Shown: positions 1-14,202 of the stretch, piece after piece | Numbering within the stretch: position 1 is the first letter of the stretch | Layout of the letters: every line of letters starts with the position of its first letter | Source: Ifrita kowaldi | Taxonomy: Eukaryota > Chordata > Aves > Passeriformes > Cinclosomatidae | NCBI GenBank assembly: GCA_013398055.1 | Contig: VZRS01008301.1 | Span: 379,016-443,015 of the forward strand | DNA: 64,000 bases | Reading direction: 5' to 3' | Notes under the pieces: generated by a model | Told to the model about the DNA's origin: nothing | What the model saw: the letters and a program-made list of their open reading frames with translations, nothing else | Databases searched by the model: none | Made by a program: the position numbers and the translations under genes

Positions 1-3000
1 GCAGGGACACGGCTTCCTGTGCCACACCACAGCCTCAGGTGCCATTTACAGCCTGTCTCAAGCACCTTCCCGTGCACCCCACAGCCTTAACACTTCTACT
101 GCTTAGCAGAAGTGCTACTTTCTGTACTCTGTTATTCACAGAGTAGCAGCATTAAAAAATTAAAGACCTCATCTAAAATGGAGCTGACAGCATTGCCATC
201 CTTGGTTTTAGAATATGTCACTGGACACATACTTCACAATACATCAAAGATTGCTTTCAAACCTTCAAACAGTTATCAGAGTCTCATTTTTCATCACATT
301 CCTCCCAGCAAATTGATACCAGCCTTCCGCATCCTATGGCTGAGAATAACGTATCCATTTCCTACGCATCCTGATCAGCCTCTTCACTCTGAACTCACTC
401 CAAACCGATCTCCTCACACCCTGCTACTTCCTGACCGCTCCTCTCAACCTTTCTTTTATCCTTCTCACACAATTTTTAACATCTAATCTACACACAGCCA
501 CAGCACTGCAACATGATAGAAACTTGGTAAAACCTGCTTAAATTCAACAAAACGCAATGGATGGCAGGGAGAACTATTTTCCTTTGGCAGTGTGACACAA
601 GGAGCATTCAAAAAGTATAATAATAAAGACAGGTTCTAGATCAGGACAAATAATACAGTTCACCTACATAGACCTGATGAGCATTTTAAGCTTGCAGGGT
701 CTCACGGTACAGGAGGTCTATGCAGAAGATGTTACTGTCTGGTAAATTTATGGAGGAGGGACAATCTGTGAGATGAAAAGCACACAAAGGTGACAAAAAG
801 AAACAAAGCTTAGCAAATAGGTGTCGTATTTTGTTTTCTTTACCAACACCTAACTTAAAGGAGGGAAGGGAGGGGGCAAAGAAGGTTCCAGCCATGTCAT
901 CCTCAGAACAGATACAATCCATATCAAGAAGGCCAAAGGCTTGCTCCAACTGATATTATTATACAGCATTAGAAAGCAGATTTTTGTCACCACTCCCAAT
1001 TTTCACATGGGAGAACTTACCATACCCAGACTGTCAAAGTCAGCATTTCACAACAGTAAGCATACAAGTTACATTTTACCTTATTTCTAACATTCTAATA
1101 CATCAATTTACTAGCTCCTTTGTTGTATTTAATATGCAAAGAACCTCGCAAGGTTCTAAATAAAACTAATCACACATTTCCAGCAAGATGTATCTATGTG
1201 CAGCTTTAGTTCCAAATACAAAGTGAAACATAAGAGAAATATGTTGACTTGCTAATGTATTACAGAAAGAGTTTACATTTTTACACTGTGATTCCTTTTT
1301 AGCTTTTCAGCTTTGTGTCCTACTTTCTGGTCTATTACAAGAATTCTTTGCTTTTTAATTTAAATTATCTTCTCTTTACCCTTTCTTCATTTCTTAGTTG
1401 ACAGGATACTATTACTGTTCATGGAGAATGCTCTTCGCTAAATAAAACTACCTTAAAGCCGCATTTAATTATTCTTGCTCAATTCCTCACCCCGAAGCTG
1501 TTGGCAATGCTATCTATCCTACTCTTTTGAAGGAGCTTCATACATAAATCAAATTTAAAGAATCAAAACCAGAGCATTAATTGTTACTATAAAACTGACC
1601 TGGGCTATGCAAGGAAGCTACAGATACTGAAATACAGAAAACTGAAGTCAGTGTTAATGGATTTCTGTGTCATTTCCACTACAACTTTCTTATTTGACCT
1701 CTGAAAAACATCTCTTAGTTTAATGCAAAGGACGAAGCAGAAGAGGCACACAGGGGTTTTTTTGTTAGGATGTCTTTGTTAAAGCTGTTCTTACCGCCAG
1801 CAGATGCAGCTTCTTATAGCTTCATCTTGAATGAGGCTTTCTCAGATAAAAATCTTCTCCAGTCTGTAACCTGTCCACAAAAGTTGAGAAATTTCATTGT
1901 TTTCAATTATGTTTTGTAGAAAGTGGGCAAGGGTGATCTGACAGCATTGAGATAACAGAAGAGTGTTTAGAAGTCAATAAATGTTGTTAATGATTTCTAT
2001 GTCTGATAGCAAAAATTGCAATTTTAGCTTCCTAACAGAGTCAAGAGGCTGCAAAGAATTCAGTAAGGCACCAGATAAAAAGCCCCCTACTACTCAGTCA
2101 ATAACCACTCTGAAATTATAGAAGCAGAAAGACATGCCATTTTCTGAAGACAGTCCAGGTGTTAATCACACAAGGAAATAGCCTAAAGCATAACTTGCTC
2201 TTCTCTCCCTCATCTTTTTTTCATTTTTAAATAAAAGCTTGTTTTTCTCCCAGCAGTGTTTACATATAGCAAAGGCAGTGAGTTCTTACAACATCTCACA
2301 TTTCAAATGTCATTCAAGCTGTTTGTCAATCTGTCCTAAAATGCCATATCATAAAGAACTAGTCACATTTTCTACTTCTCACGCAAGTCTCCAGTTGTCA
2401 CCTAAACAAGATGGAGAATCTTTTTCCCCACATCTAAAGCAACTTTGTCTAAAATTAGTGTTAAAACTAACAACAATATGGCAGCAATTTATTTCTGTGA
2501 AGCTTAAATCCTTTTCATACAAAGAGATGAACCATCTAAGCCACAGATGTGGTTGTTCAGAGAGATGAATCAAGAATGCTTTGCCCGCACAGGGTGAATT
2601 TACTGAGAAGCACAGAAGCTGAGGGGGAAGCAGAGTCCATGAATAAGCTCAGCCTTCAAGAGTTTTCTTTTCACTAGCTCCCATCTAGGCCAGCACAACT
2701 GTTGTAGTTGAAATAAGCATTAAAATGATCATTTTCAGGGAAGGGGTGGAAGGTGTTGTTGCGTTTTTTTTCATTTTTCCCTAAATCTTAGACCATAATC
2801 AGAATTTTATAAGAAGAAAGACTGGAGAAACTGAAATTGTTCTGAATTCTTCAATCTTAAATGTGTTTTTCAACTGTTTATGTTGCTGTCCAGGTTAGCA
2901 TTAGAACACCATGGGATTTTTTTTCTTTACCAGAATATAAGTACCTCCATAGTGCTCAATTTTTTAAATAAATTCACTGAACTTGGACATAACTGACCTA

Positions 3001-3521
3001 TTTACCCATATAGCGCCTTCCATTGAAGCAGTCTGAACTCCTTTACAAAAGGTTTTGCAAGCAGCATGCACAAATTAATTTCTCCCTAGACAAGAGAGAG
3101 ACATTATAGGCCTGTATTTTTTTAATCTGTTATTTATATACCTTTATTTAAGGTATCACGCTAAGAAAATAACTACAACTTCATCACACCTCATGACAAA
3201 GCATTCAGCTTTCCCAAAATTCATCCTGTACTGTATACTTTCTTAGGAGGTTCTTTTTGGTGCTTGCATTTACACACACACATCAGTTTCACTTGGAAAG
3301 TAAACCAGATCTGCAGAACTCATTTCTGCTTCAAGCTAATGCACTAAGTTTCATTGTGGCTGCTGGCTTCGTAACATCAGTCACTTTCATGGCTGTAACA
3401 GTTGCACTTCTAAGGTGTAAATAAGAAATCGAGATCCGTGCGGCACCACAGCACACTATGGGCCCACTAATGCCAGGTTTATTTTGCTGGGCATAAGCTT
3501 ACTTTTCTTCCAGAAACTTCC

Positions 3522-3540
3522 TTTTTTTTTTTTTTTTTTT
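3522..3540. repeat. T19 homopolymer
   Basis: An uninterrupted run of 19 T. No target duplication or adjacent element is visible, so it is treated as simple sequence. Read on the minus strand it would be a poly(A) tract. Confidence 0.9.
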
Positions 3541-6500
3541 CCTTACTGTTCCTACAGAAGCAAAGACTTATAATTAAAAAAGCAAACTTGCTTAGGCCAC
3601 TGGGTTTAGGTTTACAGGGAACTTCCATTTCCATAAAGACATGATGCATTTGCAATCACTTAGAATTACCTTTACTAAACATTTTATGGGGGAGGGAGTT
3701 ACCCCCTCAGTTTTCAAAGCACAAGTACTGCTCAATCTCATCATTGTTTTGAAGCCTGCCACTAATCTACTATGGCAAATAAGCAGAATAAGCCTCTGCT
3801 ATGAATCTTTGGAGAAATTACACTTGTGTCTTACCCACTGTATTTGTTGGGTCCCCTTCAGTACACATAAATGGCTTTCTCTTTACTGTAGTCATGAATG
3901 CTACACCTAAAAATCCAGCCTCTTCATCCCTGCATTACCTAAACTCTTACAAGTGAAAGTAATGAAAATACCAAACATCGTGTAAACTAAGAATGAAGAA
4001 TTTATTTTACCACTCAAGAACCTGTTGGAATACTCACAACTATTCAATATAACAAGGAATTGCTGTAAAAAAAAATCTGTGACCAAAGCAATAATGATCT
4101 GCAGATGAATCTGAAAGCATCTAACAGCAGTCTCTCACCTTCCTTAAAGACTGTGCTTAAAAGTCAGAAGTCTATTTATAACCTCCAAAATATTAAACAA
4201 TATACTCTGAATTTAAAAATTATGGCTATATATAGTTAAAAAATAAATAACAAAGGAAACAATCTTTCTCCTAGGTGTTTGTCCTCTTGGAGAATCTTTA
4301 CATACACACAGTTCTGTCGTCTCTCTCCCACACCCTGCCCACACACATACAGACATCTATAGAGAGAGTGAGAAACATATGCTCGTTACCCTATCTGAAA
4401 ACAAACACAATAACTAACACCTGTACTTAGAAATTCTGTCATAAGAAAATCCTATCTTATTTCTATAGGTCATTCCAGTGTGTTTTAAAGAAACCTGCTG
4501 CCCACAGTCATTACAACGCCTATGTCCCACTATCGTTCCAGAAACAGGGAGAAGAGGGCAGAATAATGGAAACAAAGTACAGACTTTCACCATATGACAC
4601 TCATCAGAACCTACTGTAATTTGCATAAATATTCAAGTAATTAACCAAACCATAATACCCAAGCTCTGTTTCTCCTCAAGCTTTACATTCCCCTAATACA
4701 GGGATAGAACTTTTCTTCAAGCTTGTTTGGCCAAACTCTACTGGAACACTGCAAGCAAAATAGAGTAATGTGAAATAAATCACACTCCAACCTGCCAACA
4801 GGCTGTGTGTTTGTATATATTCTCAGAAAGAAGTCAGGATATACTAATACTCCCAGCTGAAGTCAGCTGGAATTGTGCCAGTGACTTCCATTCAAGCAGA
4901 ACCATGCTAAACATCTCTGGCTAAGGCTTTGTTTTAATTCCTATGAAACACATCACACATTTTGATGCCATATAAAGAACAACAGTAATGACAATAAGTT
5001 AGCCTTACATAAAACCATTAAATGTTTAAAATAAGTATGTTGAGACCTGCTTGAATAATAGAGGGTGCTGAATACAATTTAGTGCTTGTGACCACCTGCA
5101 GTACCATATCCAGGATACAATGCTAAATTTAGATTTCTGGATGAATGCCCACTGTAGGATATGCTATTTTTACTGAGTTCTGACATGTCTGTCCAATGGC
5201 ACATCTCCATTTCTGAAGTGGTACTGAAAGGCTATTAAAGCTTACAGTTACCACTTGGCTCAAAACTGCAAACTACGAGTACTTTCACCAAACTGTTCTT
5301 CATATTCTGATTGACTTTACACAACAGAACTTACAAATAAAACCAAAATAAATACCTTAAAGCAGTATAACTACAAAAGGTCCCCCCTCCCCTTGAAGCC
5401 TCTCATCAAAACACGAAATAATAGTATTTTTTACATATATTATTGCAATTTTCATTTCAGTGCACAGAAAAAACACACAGAAATAGCCTTCCCCTTCTAG
5501 GCAGACTCTCCCAGGTGTCTATACTATACTAACTACACTTGCCTCTGTCTTAGTGAGTGGAAAAATAGGATCAAAAATGTAACCAAGAACCCATGCTGAT
5601 ACATGTATTACTGTATTTCACATAATAACATGGATTTTGGGGGCCACCATTCATCAAGTTTCAATTTAGACCTGTAAGCCACCAAGTACATTGAACACTC
5701 CAGATCTACATATGATTTTTTTTTTTTTAAAGATACAAATACAGAGATTTTTCCCAAAGAGGTATTTTTTAAGCAGGGTATAGGGTCAGCAAGTATGGAA
5801 TGAGCTTTAGCAGTTCAAGATTTCTACCTTTCTACTCACATGTGCTTCTTCCCTTTCCTGCCATTTTTCAACAGGTAGACTGAGACTGTCCTGAGAGACG
5901 TCTTCCATTATGACATATTTAATACATATTTAATAATAGAGACTTAAATATGAGCATTGTATTTGGCAAGCATCCTGAAGCAAACTGTAAGACACGTCTT
6001 TGGCCACTCTCCAGTGAGGAAAATGCAGTAGTCAGGGAAAAATGTCAGCCAGAATGAGTTACATGAAGCATAAAACCCCCTGAGAAGGAAAAAGCCTTTA
6101 CTTATTAAATTAAATGAAAATTTTTCATTCTAATACTTCTGATCTGTTTTTGTGGATTTTCTCAGGTATGCTTAATTAAACCCACTCATCAACACCAACT
6201 TTGTTCAAAAGAGCAATTAATGAATTGGGCAGAGAAGTAGCTTAGCCCTGGAGGAGTCTCTGACATTTATTTGTCCATAGTGAAGACTGTTCATTAATCG
6301 CTCCCCTCATTCTAAGCCTCTAAATGATATTTTTGACACAATACTACAAGTCATTGTGACTTATTCCCCAAGCTAGCAACATCTGCACTATGTTAAGTTA
6401 ATAAAACTACCTTTGAAAGGTTTTCAAGAAGATATGTAAAGACACGGGGGAAAAAGGAAAGTCTGGATGTGCTGACAGTGCAATAAAGAAATTGTATTTA

Positions 6501-7083
6501 ATTTTTTACTATATTACCTCAGAGTACACTTTGTATTACAGATAATTTAAGAAAATATTTTGTGTTCCATATTCACCATAATAAATGGAACTCAGGCAGA
6601 AGTCCACCATGATTTTCCAAACTATTTCAACTGTGGTCCCACACCAAACTAAGCTATAATGTTTCATAGATCTTCTGATGATCATAAGTTCTCAGAAAAA
6701 TGGAAAGATTGGCTTTTTGATTGCTTTGGTAAAAAAAACATTACTTTTTAAATTTTTTCAGAAACAAAAAGTGAAGAGTAAAGAGTCTGGCTCTGGACTA
6801 TGAAGTAACTACACTAAACCATACAAAGATCTCTGTCCAAGATATAAAACAAAGTTGTTATCATTTCACACTGAGTGCATGCTTTAATTTATAGGATGGC
6901 TTTGCTGATCTCTTTTGGGTTCCAGAAACCAGGATGCATTTTTTAAGTTTGAAAAATTAACTTGTTTATTATTTCCATAACACATCTATAGGACCATATC
7001 ATCCATATTAGACTTCCACTGCAAAGCAGATAATAATTCACAAAAGAAAACAAATAAAAAACAAGGTACATGGAAGTTCATAC

Positions 7084-7212
7084 CTGGAGAACAGCTGAAA
7101 GCCCTGTAGTTCCACAGACTTTCAACATGCAAATAAGAACAGTGTCCACTCTCAGAGCTGGTGGCATTACTTCGATTAGCCTGACCCAGTTTTCTGACTT
7201 GGAATTCAGCTT
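7084..7212 (-). other. Exon-like segment (speculative)
   Basis: On the minus strand this 129-base segment is bounded by an acceptor-like ...ACTACAG and a good donor CAG|GTATGA. The length is a multiple of three. One frame is open throughout (43 codons, including VDTVLICMLKVCG). A second frame is also open, which weakens the case, and the polypyrimidine tract upstream of the acceptor is poor. I do not recognise the peptide. It could be a pseudo-exon; I list it because it shares strand with the segments at 14109 and 17184. Confidence 0.15.
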
Positions 7213-9975
7213 CTGTAGTTCCTATTATATGGCAACTCCTCCTGCCTGGCAATTATTTGCATTAACACAGCCATCAAGATTCACGCAGTTACGTGTGTGA
7301 GAAACTCTGTGCTAAGCATTCATTAGCTAATTGTATACCTCTAAGGACTTAAGAAAAGCAGCGCAGCAGCAGTGGATATGGTTAGCTGGAACGCTGGTTT
7401 TTGATCTAGTCCAAAAGGAGTCTGATGCTGCAGCAGTCAGGGTGAGACTAAGAGGGTAACACTGTGCCCCCCAGGGGGGTGCCAGGTGTGTAGTGCTGGA
7501 GAGAAGGGAGAAAGGCTCTCACGATTTTGCAGCTGCCCATCTACTAGCTCCCATCACATTGTTTTCCTATGGCTCGCAGGCTCTGGTTTCCTCTGAAGCC
7601 TTCCATTCCCACTCATCCAAAACATCTTATGCCACCTCTTATTTCTACCAGCTGTTTCTCCCCTCTTGGCCACCACCTATGTCATTATCTTTGCTCCTTG
7701 AATGATTCATTTAAATAAAAAGAAGAAAAAAAAAAAACCCACCCACCTACACAATAGCAGCTGCCCTTCTCTGTCCTGAGCTTCAGAACACAAAGCAGCA
7801 GGAAAAAAACTGACAGCTCTATGAGTGCCAGCAGGCTCCTGCCAGCCCAAGCCCCCCTGCTTGCTCGGAGTTCAGCAACAGCAATACACTCAGCCTGGGC
7901 GATGGGAGTGCAGGAAAGGTGACCTGCACGTCTCAGACGTGATAGCAGTAACAGGACATTTGGCAACCTCCTGACGGCAGCCTTCGGCTTGCTCACAGAC
8001 ACAATTTCACCTGCTGGGACACATCTTGGCTGACTCACTGCAGAGTGAAAGCAGAGAAGTGTAATTCCACCTAGTTACAAAATTCACAACAGGTTCTTAT
8101 CGTTGATGGATTAGGCAGAGAGGGATCAGCTAACTACACCAGCACTGCTAGAGAATCATTTGTTCATCAATGCATTTACACACATTTAACCCGAAGCAGA
8201 ATGCAGGAGTACCCCAGCCTGCCTTACACCTTGGGCATTGTCCTGCACAGGACATATCTAGCAGAACTGAGCCAAATTACTAAACAGTAAAGCAAGGGAT
8301 ATTCTGATTCGGCTTTGCCTTCAAATGTACACACAGCAAAAAGGAGCTCAACAGAGCATAAGAGCTCATTTTATTAGCATTGCTAATCTAAAATGTAGAT
8401 AAACCATATAGAACTTCTATTTCCATTTTTTTTAACATGAAGCAGAGCTAAATGTCAACCCTCAATATTCCACACCTCTTCATTAACATTAAGCAACCTA
8501 ACCTTTAATTAAGAGCCCTACAAAAGCAACATATTACTGCACATTATCTGAAATAACATATTAGGACCTATTGATGCCACTTTCAGAACTACACTGTAGT
8601 TTGAGGCAGCAGAATCTGAAGAATTTAGAAATTAAAACACAACAACTGCACTTAAATCTTACAGAACACAAAGACTTAACCACAGCCTGTAGTAAGAGTG
8701 CATGGCAAGATATACCATCAAATCAGAGACAAACTATGGAGAAACATTTGCACTCAAAAGTGTTCACCAGCTTTCAGAAAAGTATATTAAAGCCTCAAAT
8801 GTCTGTGTACATTAGTGTAGTCCAATTAGCCTGTCCATGTTTCTGGTTCATCTAAATTAACATTACTTCATCATTTACAAAAATTCTTCTGATTCAATTG
8901 TATTTTCTGAATCCAGTTAAATAACTTAATCACATCTGCCTTTAAAAGATCCCACTAGTTATGAAAGATTCATTCAAAGGACATTTCTTTTATTCACTTT
9001 TTTTCACTCTCCAGCAAAGGTTCACTCTCAGCTGCAGTCCAGCTTGCCAGAATAAAAAGTTAAGAAGTCTATGAATTTTAGATATTACACATAATCAATA
9101 TTTGATACCAACATGTCTTTGTTCTTCAAAGAGATGAGCTCTTCAGAGCTCAAAATAATACTATCAACTATCAGAACACTGTCCTGCTCTCTGTTTCAAT
9201 TCACTTTGTCTTTGGAACAGTCCTGTGCACTAGGCCACCAGACTGAAGCCAGTAAGTTCTTCCCAGCAGAAAGGCCTCTGTGTCCTTCCACTATTACTTT
9301 GTAGGATACTACAGCGGCAATTTGACTAAACAAATGAAGAGATTATTATCCATTATCTAGCCAGTGCCACTGCTTGACAAACTGGAACAGACTGTAAAAA
9401 TGTGGTGAATGTATGTGTGTAGAGAGGGGGGGGAAAAAAGCTTACCCCCAAGCAAGCAACCCTACATGTCTGTGTAAGAACTGTAAGGTGAGGTTAATTT
9501 TGACCATTCATAGAGTAAGCCAGGAAGTTTATAAATTCTGTTTGCAAAGAGTTTTTTAGGAAATTACAAGTGTCACAGATGCATTTTACTATCAATATGA
9601 ATCTTTTAAATTATATATAAGTTTTACTGTCAGGAGGGAACATCACTATGAACCATTTATCTTGCTAGAATAATTTTGGTCACTGAGCTCCACCCAACAA
9701 TTACTACTACAGAAATTATTGCTCAAATTAGTTCTGTCTAGCGCAGCCTTCATTTAATTCAGATACATTTGTCACACATTGCTAAAGTATCTATCAACAC
9801 TGTAGTTTTACTACAGAGATGTGTTATACTTCATTTTCCTTTGATGGTTCAGAACCTTGAGCAAACTGAACATGTCACCTGCAGGTTACAGGCAGCTGCC
9901 AGCCAACAGAAATGCCAGAGGAAGGCAATTAGCTTGTGTCTCCAGCCTACTTTATGCCACACTGCGTAAGACACC

Positions 9976-10021
9976 AGAATCATTAAAGCATGGAATGATT
10001 AGGGTTGGAAGGGAGTTTAAA
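9976..10021 (-). mobile_element. CR1 LINE 3' tail fragment
   Basis: This is a short copy of the terminal CR1 3' end in reverse orientation: AATGATT-type end repeats followed by GGTTGGAAGGGA. It stops where a second, independent CR1 3' end begins. Only the last few tens of bases of an element are present, typical of 5'-truncated CR1 insertions. Confidence 0.7.
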
Positions 10022-10225
10022 GATCATAGAGTCATTAAGGCTGGAAAAGACCTCCAAGGTCATGGAGTCCAACCTTTGGCCAAACATCCCCTTGTCTACT
10101 AAACCATAGCACTAAGTGCCACATCCAGTGGTATCTTGAACACTTCCAGAATTCCTCTTGTCCTGTTGCTAGTTGCCTGGGACAAAAGGCCAACCTCCAC
10201 CTTGCTACAACCTCCTTTCAGGTAG
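10022..10225 (-). mobile_element. CR1 LINE, 5'-truncated and internally deleted
   Basis: Reading the minus strand, the right-hand (5') side resembles internal CR1 sequence. The left end carries the hallmark GGTTGGACTC-type CR1 3' terminus and ATTCTATGA-like tail, here decayed. Near 10148 the similarity jumps between two non-adjacent parts of CR1, which implies an internal deletion. No open reading frame survives. It abuts another CR1 on each side, all in the same orientation. Confidence 0.8.
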
Positions 10226-10640
10226 ATCATCTAGTCCCAAACCTCCTGCTATGGTCACAGAACCTTCCACTAGACTAGGTTACCGAGAGCCCCATCCAGA
10301 CTGGTCTTGAACACCTCCAGGAACTGGGAGTCCACAACCTCTCCAAGCAATCTCTTCCAGTGCCTCACCACCCTCACTCACAGTAGAGAATTTCTTCCTC
10401 GTATCTAATCTAAGCCTGCCCTCTGTTACCTTAAGGCCATCACCCCTTGTCCTGTCACTACATGCCCTTGTGAAGAGTCCCTCTTCAGCTTTCTTGTAGG
10501 CCCCCTTCAGGCACTGCAAGGTGCCACAAGGTCTCCCCAGAGCCTTCTCTTCTCCAGACTGAACAGCTCCAACTCTTAATCAGTCCTCACAGGAGAGGTG
10601 CTCCAGCTCTGCTCTCCTCTGGACTCATTCCAACGGGTCT
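10226..10640 (-). mobile_element. CR1 LINE, 5'-truncated
   Basis: This is about 415 bases of the 3' part of a CR1 retroposon on the minus strand. A 79-codon minus-strand frame at 10280-10519 contains the familiar CR1-derived string RLDTRKKFSTV. It is a repeat by-product, not a host gene. The tail is replaced by the 5' end of the preceding CR1 copy, so the insertions are stacked. The 5' limit near 10640 is where similarity fades. Confidence 0.85.
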
Positions 10641-13600
10641 GGAAACATTAGAAACTTGGCAAGAGCTAGCAGTAAATCTTTCAGGAGTTACTGAAGTAGA
10701 ACTTTAAGTAAGGAAAGTTTAAAGAAAACATAGTTCAGAGTTGATATTTAAATACAAACTACAGAGTGTACAGAATCTTTTCTATAGGACTGCAAGTATG
10801 AAAACATTACTGCCAGAAGTATGAGAAGTATCTTACCATTTCAAGGATTCTGCACGTTGACTTGCATCCATCACTTCCCATGCTGAGCTACAGTGGAATG
10901 CACTGGGAGTGATCATATCAGACAAAACAATTCCATCCGTAGATGCCTTGGGGCAAGGATACTGTATTTCCATTGATTTTTGAACAGCTGGGTATGCCCC
11001 CAGAAAAACTGGATAATGGAAAATTGATGCAACAGCTTTCTCTGTCAATGCATTCCTGGGACCAACATGTAAATGTTGTCCAGAAAAACTGGATTCATTA
11101 CCCAGTGTGCAACAAGCCAATAATTACACACTCAAGAGAGATATCGATTATTAATTTCAGAGTTGCACAAGCCTGGGTGCTCAGTGATACTACACAAATC
11201 ACGCACACCAACTATCAAAACTTTTTACTATTTATACATTTTAGCAAACCAAGTTTTTTTTAGTGTTCATCAGCTACAAGTTACATAATTCTCTTATTAA
11301 TTAGTATTCTATGTTCTATTCGTAAATTATTCTCTTGCTTCCCACACTAATTAGTCCTGTGCTCAGTGTTTCTCTTCTTTTGAGTTGCTGGGTTTGTTGG
11401 GTCAGTGGTCTGTGAGTTGGTGGTTGCAATCTGCCCCTGCCAGAATTACCTTTTACCCAGACAGAGCTGATTTCAGCACAGTTGATGAGTTGACTTTGTT
11501 AGTTTCTTCATTGTCTTGGGAGTTCTTCCAGGTATCTTTGTGGCCCTTAAATTCTGCATTCTGTGGTGGACATCCTTCTCCCCAAGCTTCGTTAACCTCC
11601 CCCTAGGTGTGAGATCACTGAAGCATGTCAAGCCCTAAACTTTAACAAGGCAATTCTACCAACAAGTAATTTGTTCTTCTAACACCTGGACATCACTTAG
11701 AGCTTGCTTGTTAGCTGCCATCTGTTTCATGGATTAAATCTCCCTTCTTGTTGATTAGGCTTGAAAGTATACAAAGATGAAACATCAATGAACATTCTTT
11801 TTAAAGAAAATTTTACATATTCCACATTTTGCAACATAAAGACTACCGTTATAAGCCTGAATGCCGTTTAAATGGTGAATCTTGGAAACTACTGTGGCAA
11901 AAAGAAGCCAAATGAAACATTTCAGAAGAAGAAACTACTAGTTTATATACCAGTTGCCATTGCTAAAGCTGAAGGATCTGGATCTTCTGCTCATTGCTTT
12001 CTCCCTAATCAGCTGACTGCAAGAGCAATTCCAAACTCCTTTCAGTCACAGTATGACACGTAAACCTAAACAACATAATACTAAGTCTTGTGAAGTCAAA
12101 TCCTTACAACTCAGTCACAAAAGTAAGGCTCCTATGAGCACTCTAGTTAACACAACCATAATGTTTGTAGGACAAGTAATACAATTATGGAAGTAAACCC
12201 AGATGCTAGTATGAAGCCAAAGGTTGTGGGTTTTTCTCAATGTTTTGGGATGAAAGATCATCTATAGATACTAATACAAACACAGAAACACTGTTCTTCA
12301 ATGAAGATTGATTTGTAGAAAATAAGTTTTTATGTGGAAGCAAAAACATTCAACACATGCAAAATTTCTTACAAGGCTTAGAAGGTTTTAGTCACCAAAT
12401 AATCAAGAAGGAGACAAGGTACTCAGACACCATAAAGCAGCACACTTCACAATGCAAAGAGGGGCAAGAGAAGACAAGCACCCAGCTTGGCAAGAAGCAA
12501 ACTAAAGCTGCTAGTTAAAACCAGAAATCTCTAGATCCTCAGGTTTTATCTATAATCAGGTTCTCTAGACTAGATCTATGGCTACAGATAAATCTTTTAA
12601 GGGGTCAGTTTGTGCAGAGAGCTGGGAAAAGGCCTGGTGTCAACTGCTCCGCTCACTCTGAATGCCATTTTCAAAATTTTCAGTGTTGGCATTGTTAGAA
12701 ATTTGGGGCTTATAAAAAAGATCAAGGTTGATGAGAGTAGCAGGAAAAATGTTTAAATTGTTTAAATCTTGTTTAAATGACTTTTTTAAGAGAAATGCTA
12801 AATCCCAAAAATGAACAAATACATGGAATTAGAAATCAGGTCTGGTTTATACAAAATTCACGGTAAATCTGAAAGGTAAGTTAAGCACATGAATTGTTCC
12901 TCACAAACAAACGGAGCTCCCTACATTTCCAGTTAAACAAGTCTTATATTTCCTCTTATTAAAATATTAGTGATATGCCTCCGCAACAAACTAGTTCTTT
13001 TTTTAGCCTTCTAGTAAAAAGAAGCAATTACAACACAGCAGCTCTATGAGTGAAGCTGAAGGACAAGCTTTGTCAACAGTCATCCTATAAAAAGACTAAT
13101 GTGTCCTTTTCCCAAGAGGCAGATAGCCACTGCCAGCAACGAGTTCACAGGGGTACTCTAAGAAAAATAACGTTTGCTCAAGTTATTTTAAGAGCACTTT
13201 ATGGTTATGGGTTTGAGAGAAAAATATAAAGACTCAAGTTAAATATCAGAATTAAGTGTTTAGTTCAAGATTATTTTTCTTCAAAATTCGATACTGATCT
13301 TGTTGGCCTTCAGATTAAATAAATTTGCAAAACAATCTCCCCTGACAGCTATAGATAAGTGAGCAAAAATGGAATGTTCTAATCAAAGCTACTTGCAAAC
13401 TCACTTAAAGAAGGAATACTGAAGGAAAAAGTCAAGTTCCTCCACACAGACCATTAATTTAATTTAAAACAACAGACAACAATGGCAAAAAGAACAGCAA
13501 TTTAGCTCTAGAGCCCAGATCTCTCCTTTTGCTGTTGTTCATAGTTACACTTTTTTTCCGTAACCAGCCATTACAGGATGATGCCCAGTCTTCACTGGTT

Positions 13601-14108
13601 TGCCTTCTATATTAAAGATTTAACTAATGCTTAGATAAAGAGTCTGACACCATGCGCTTAGGAAAGCAATAGAAGATAAACTGGAAAATCTAACAACTTT
13701 CTTGGACAATTCAAGAAAGTCTGTAAACTCTGACCAAGATTTACAACATAATTACATCAGTTAGACCAGTCTCCAGGGCCCAGGGTAGCAGCATTTTAGG
13801 ACTTCTACCCATATGCATCAAGAGAAGTTTTTCTTTCCACCAACAAACACCAACTTCACCCCTTGCATGTCTCTAGAACTGTACACGTGAACTCATGCTC
13901 CTGGCACATAAACGTAGAAGGGTTTTGCAGCTTTGTACAGTCAATTCCAACAGCATGTATCAGAATCCATGATCATTTTTGAATAGAGTAAGGTCTGGCA
14001 GACAAGCTCTGGAAGACTGAACTTCAGTATTTAACAGGTTATCACCCTGAATTTCCCCACTTCTGCCACACTCAAGGGCAATGCAACGAGGCGTTGCCTC
14101 TCAGGTAC

Positions 14109-14202
14109 CTGACTCCTCAGGAGGCAAGTTTAGACTGCTGGTGAAGACAGGCACACAGCTGTGCCTCAGCCCATTTGCAGCCTCCACAAGAGAGCTTGCT
14201 GC
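14109..14202 (-). other. Exon-like segment (speculative)
   Basis: On the minus strand a fairly pyrimidine-rich stretch ends in GTAACAG at the upstream side and a CAG|GTACCT donor follows. The 94-base segment is open in only one frame (31 codons, including LVEAANGLRHSCVPVF) and would begin in phase 0 and end in phase 1. The other two frames contain stops. The peptide is not one I recognise. It could be an exon of a minus-strand gene or lncRNA, or a pseudo-exon. Confidence 0.2.

Larger units (their letters stand above)
1..9975. other. AT-rich stretch with no confirmed gene
   Basis: I read both strands and see no protein I recognise and no clear interspersed repeat. Open frames here are short (about 60 to 117 codons), lack family motifs and lie among dense stops, as expected for intron or intergenic DNA. 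A run of 19 T lies at 3522-3540. A few isolated splice-like pairs occur, such as a minus-strand donor at 7083/7084, but none chains into a convincing transcript. Intronic sequence of an unseen gene cannot be excluded. Confidence 0.6.

Noticed and set aside
1796..1871. Minus-strand segment with good acceptor and GCG|GTAAGA donor
   Set aside because: All three frames contain stops, so it is not coding. A noncoding exon is possible but unsupported.
5828..5912. Minus-strand start codon followed by 23 open codons and a GTGAGT donor
   Set aside because: No upstream promoter or acceptor and no recognised protein; the purine-rich strand alone could give this.
10280..10519. 79-codon minus-strand frame
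   Set aside because: It is CR1 LINE sequence (RLDTRKKF string) and not a host gene.
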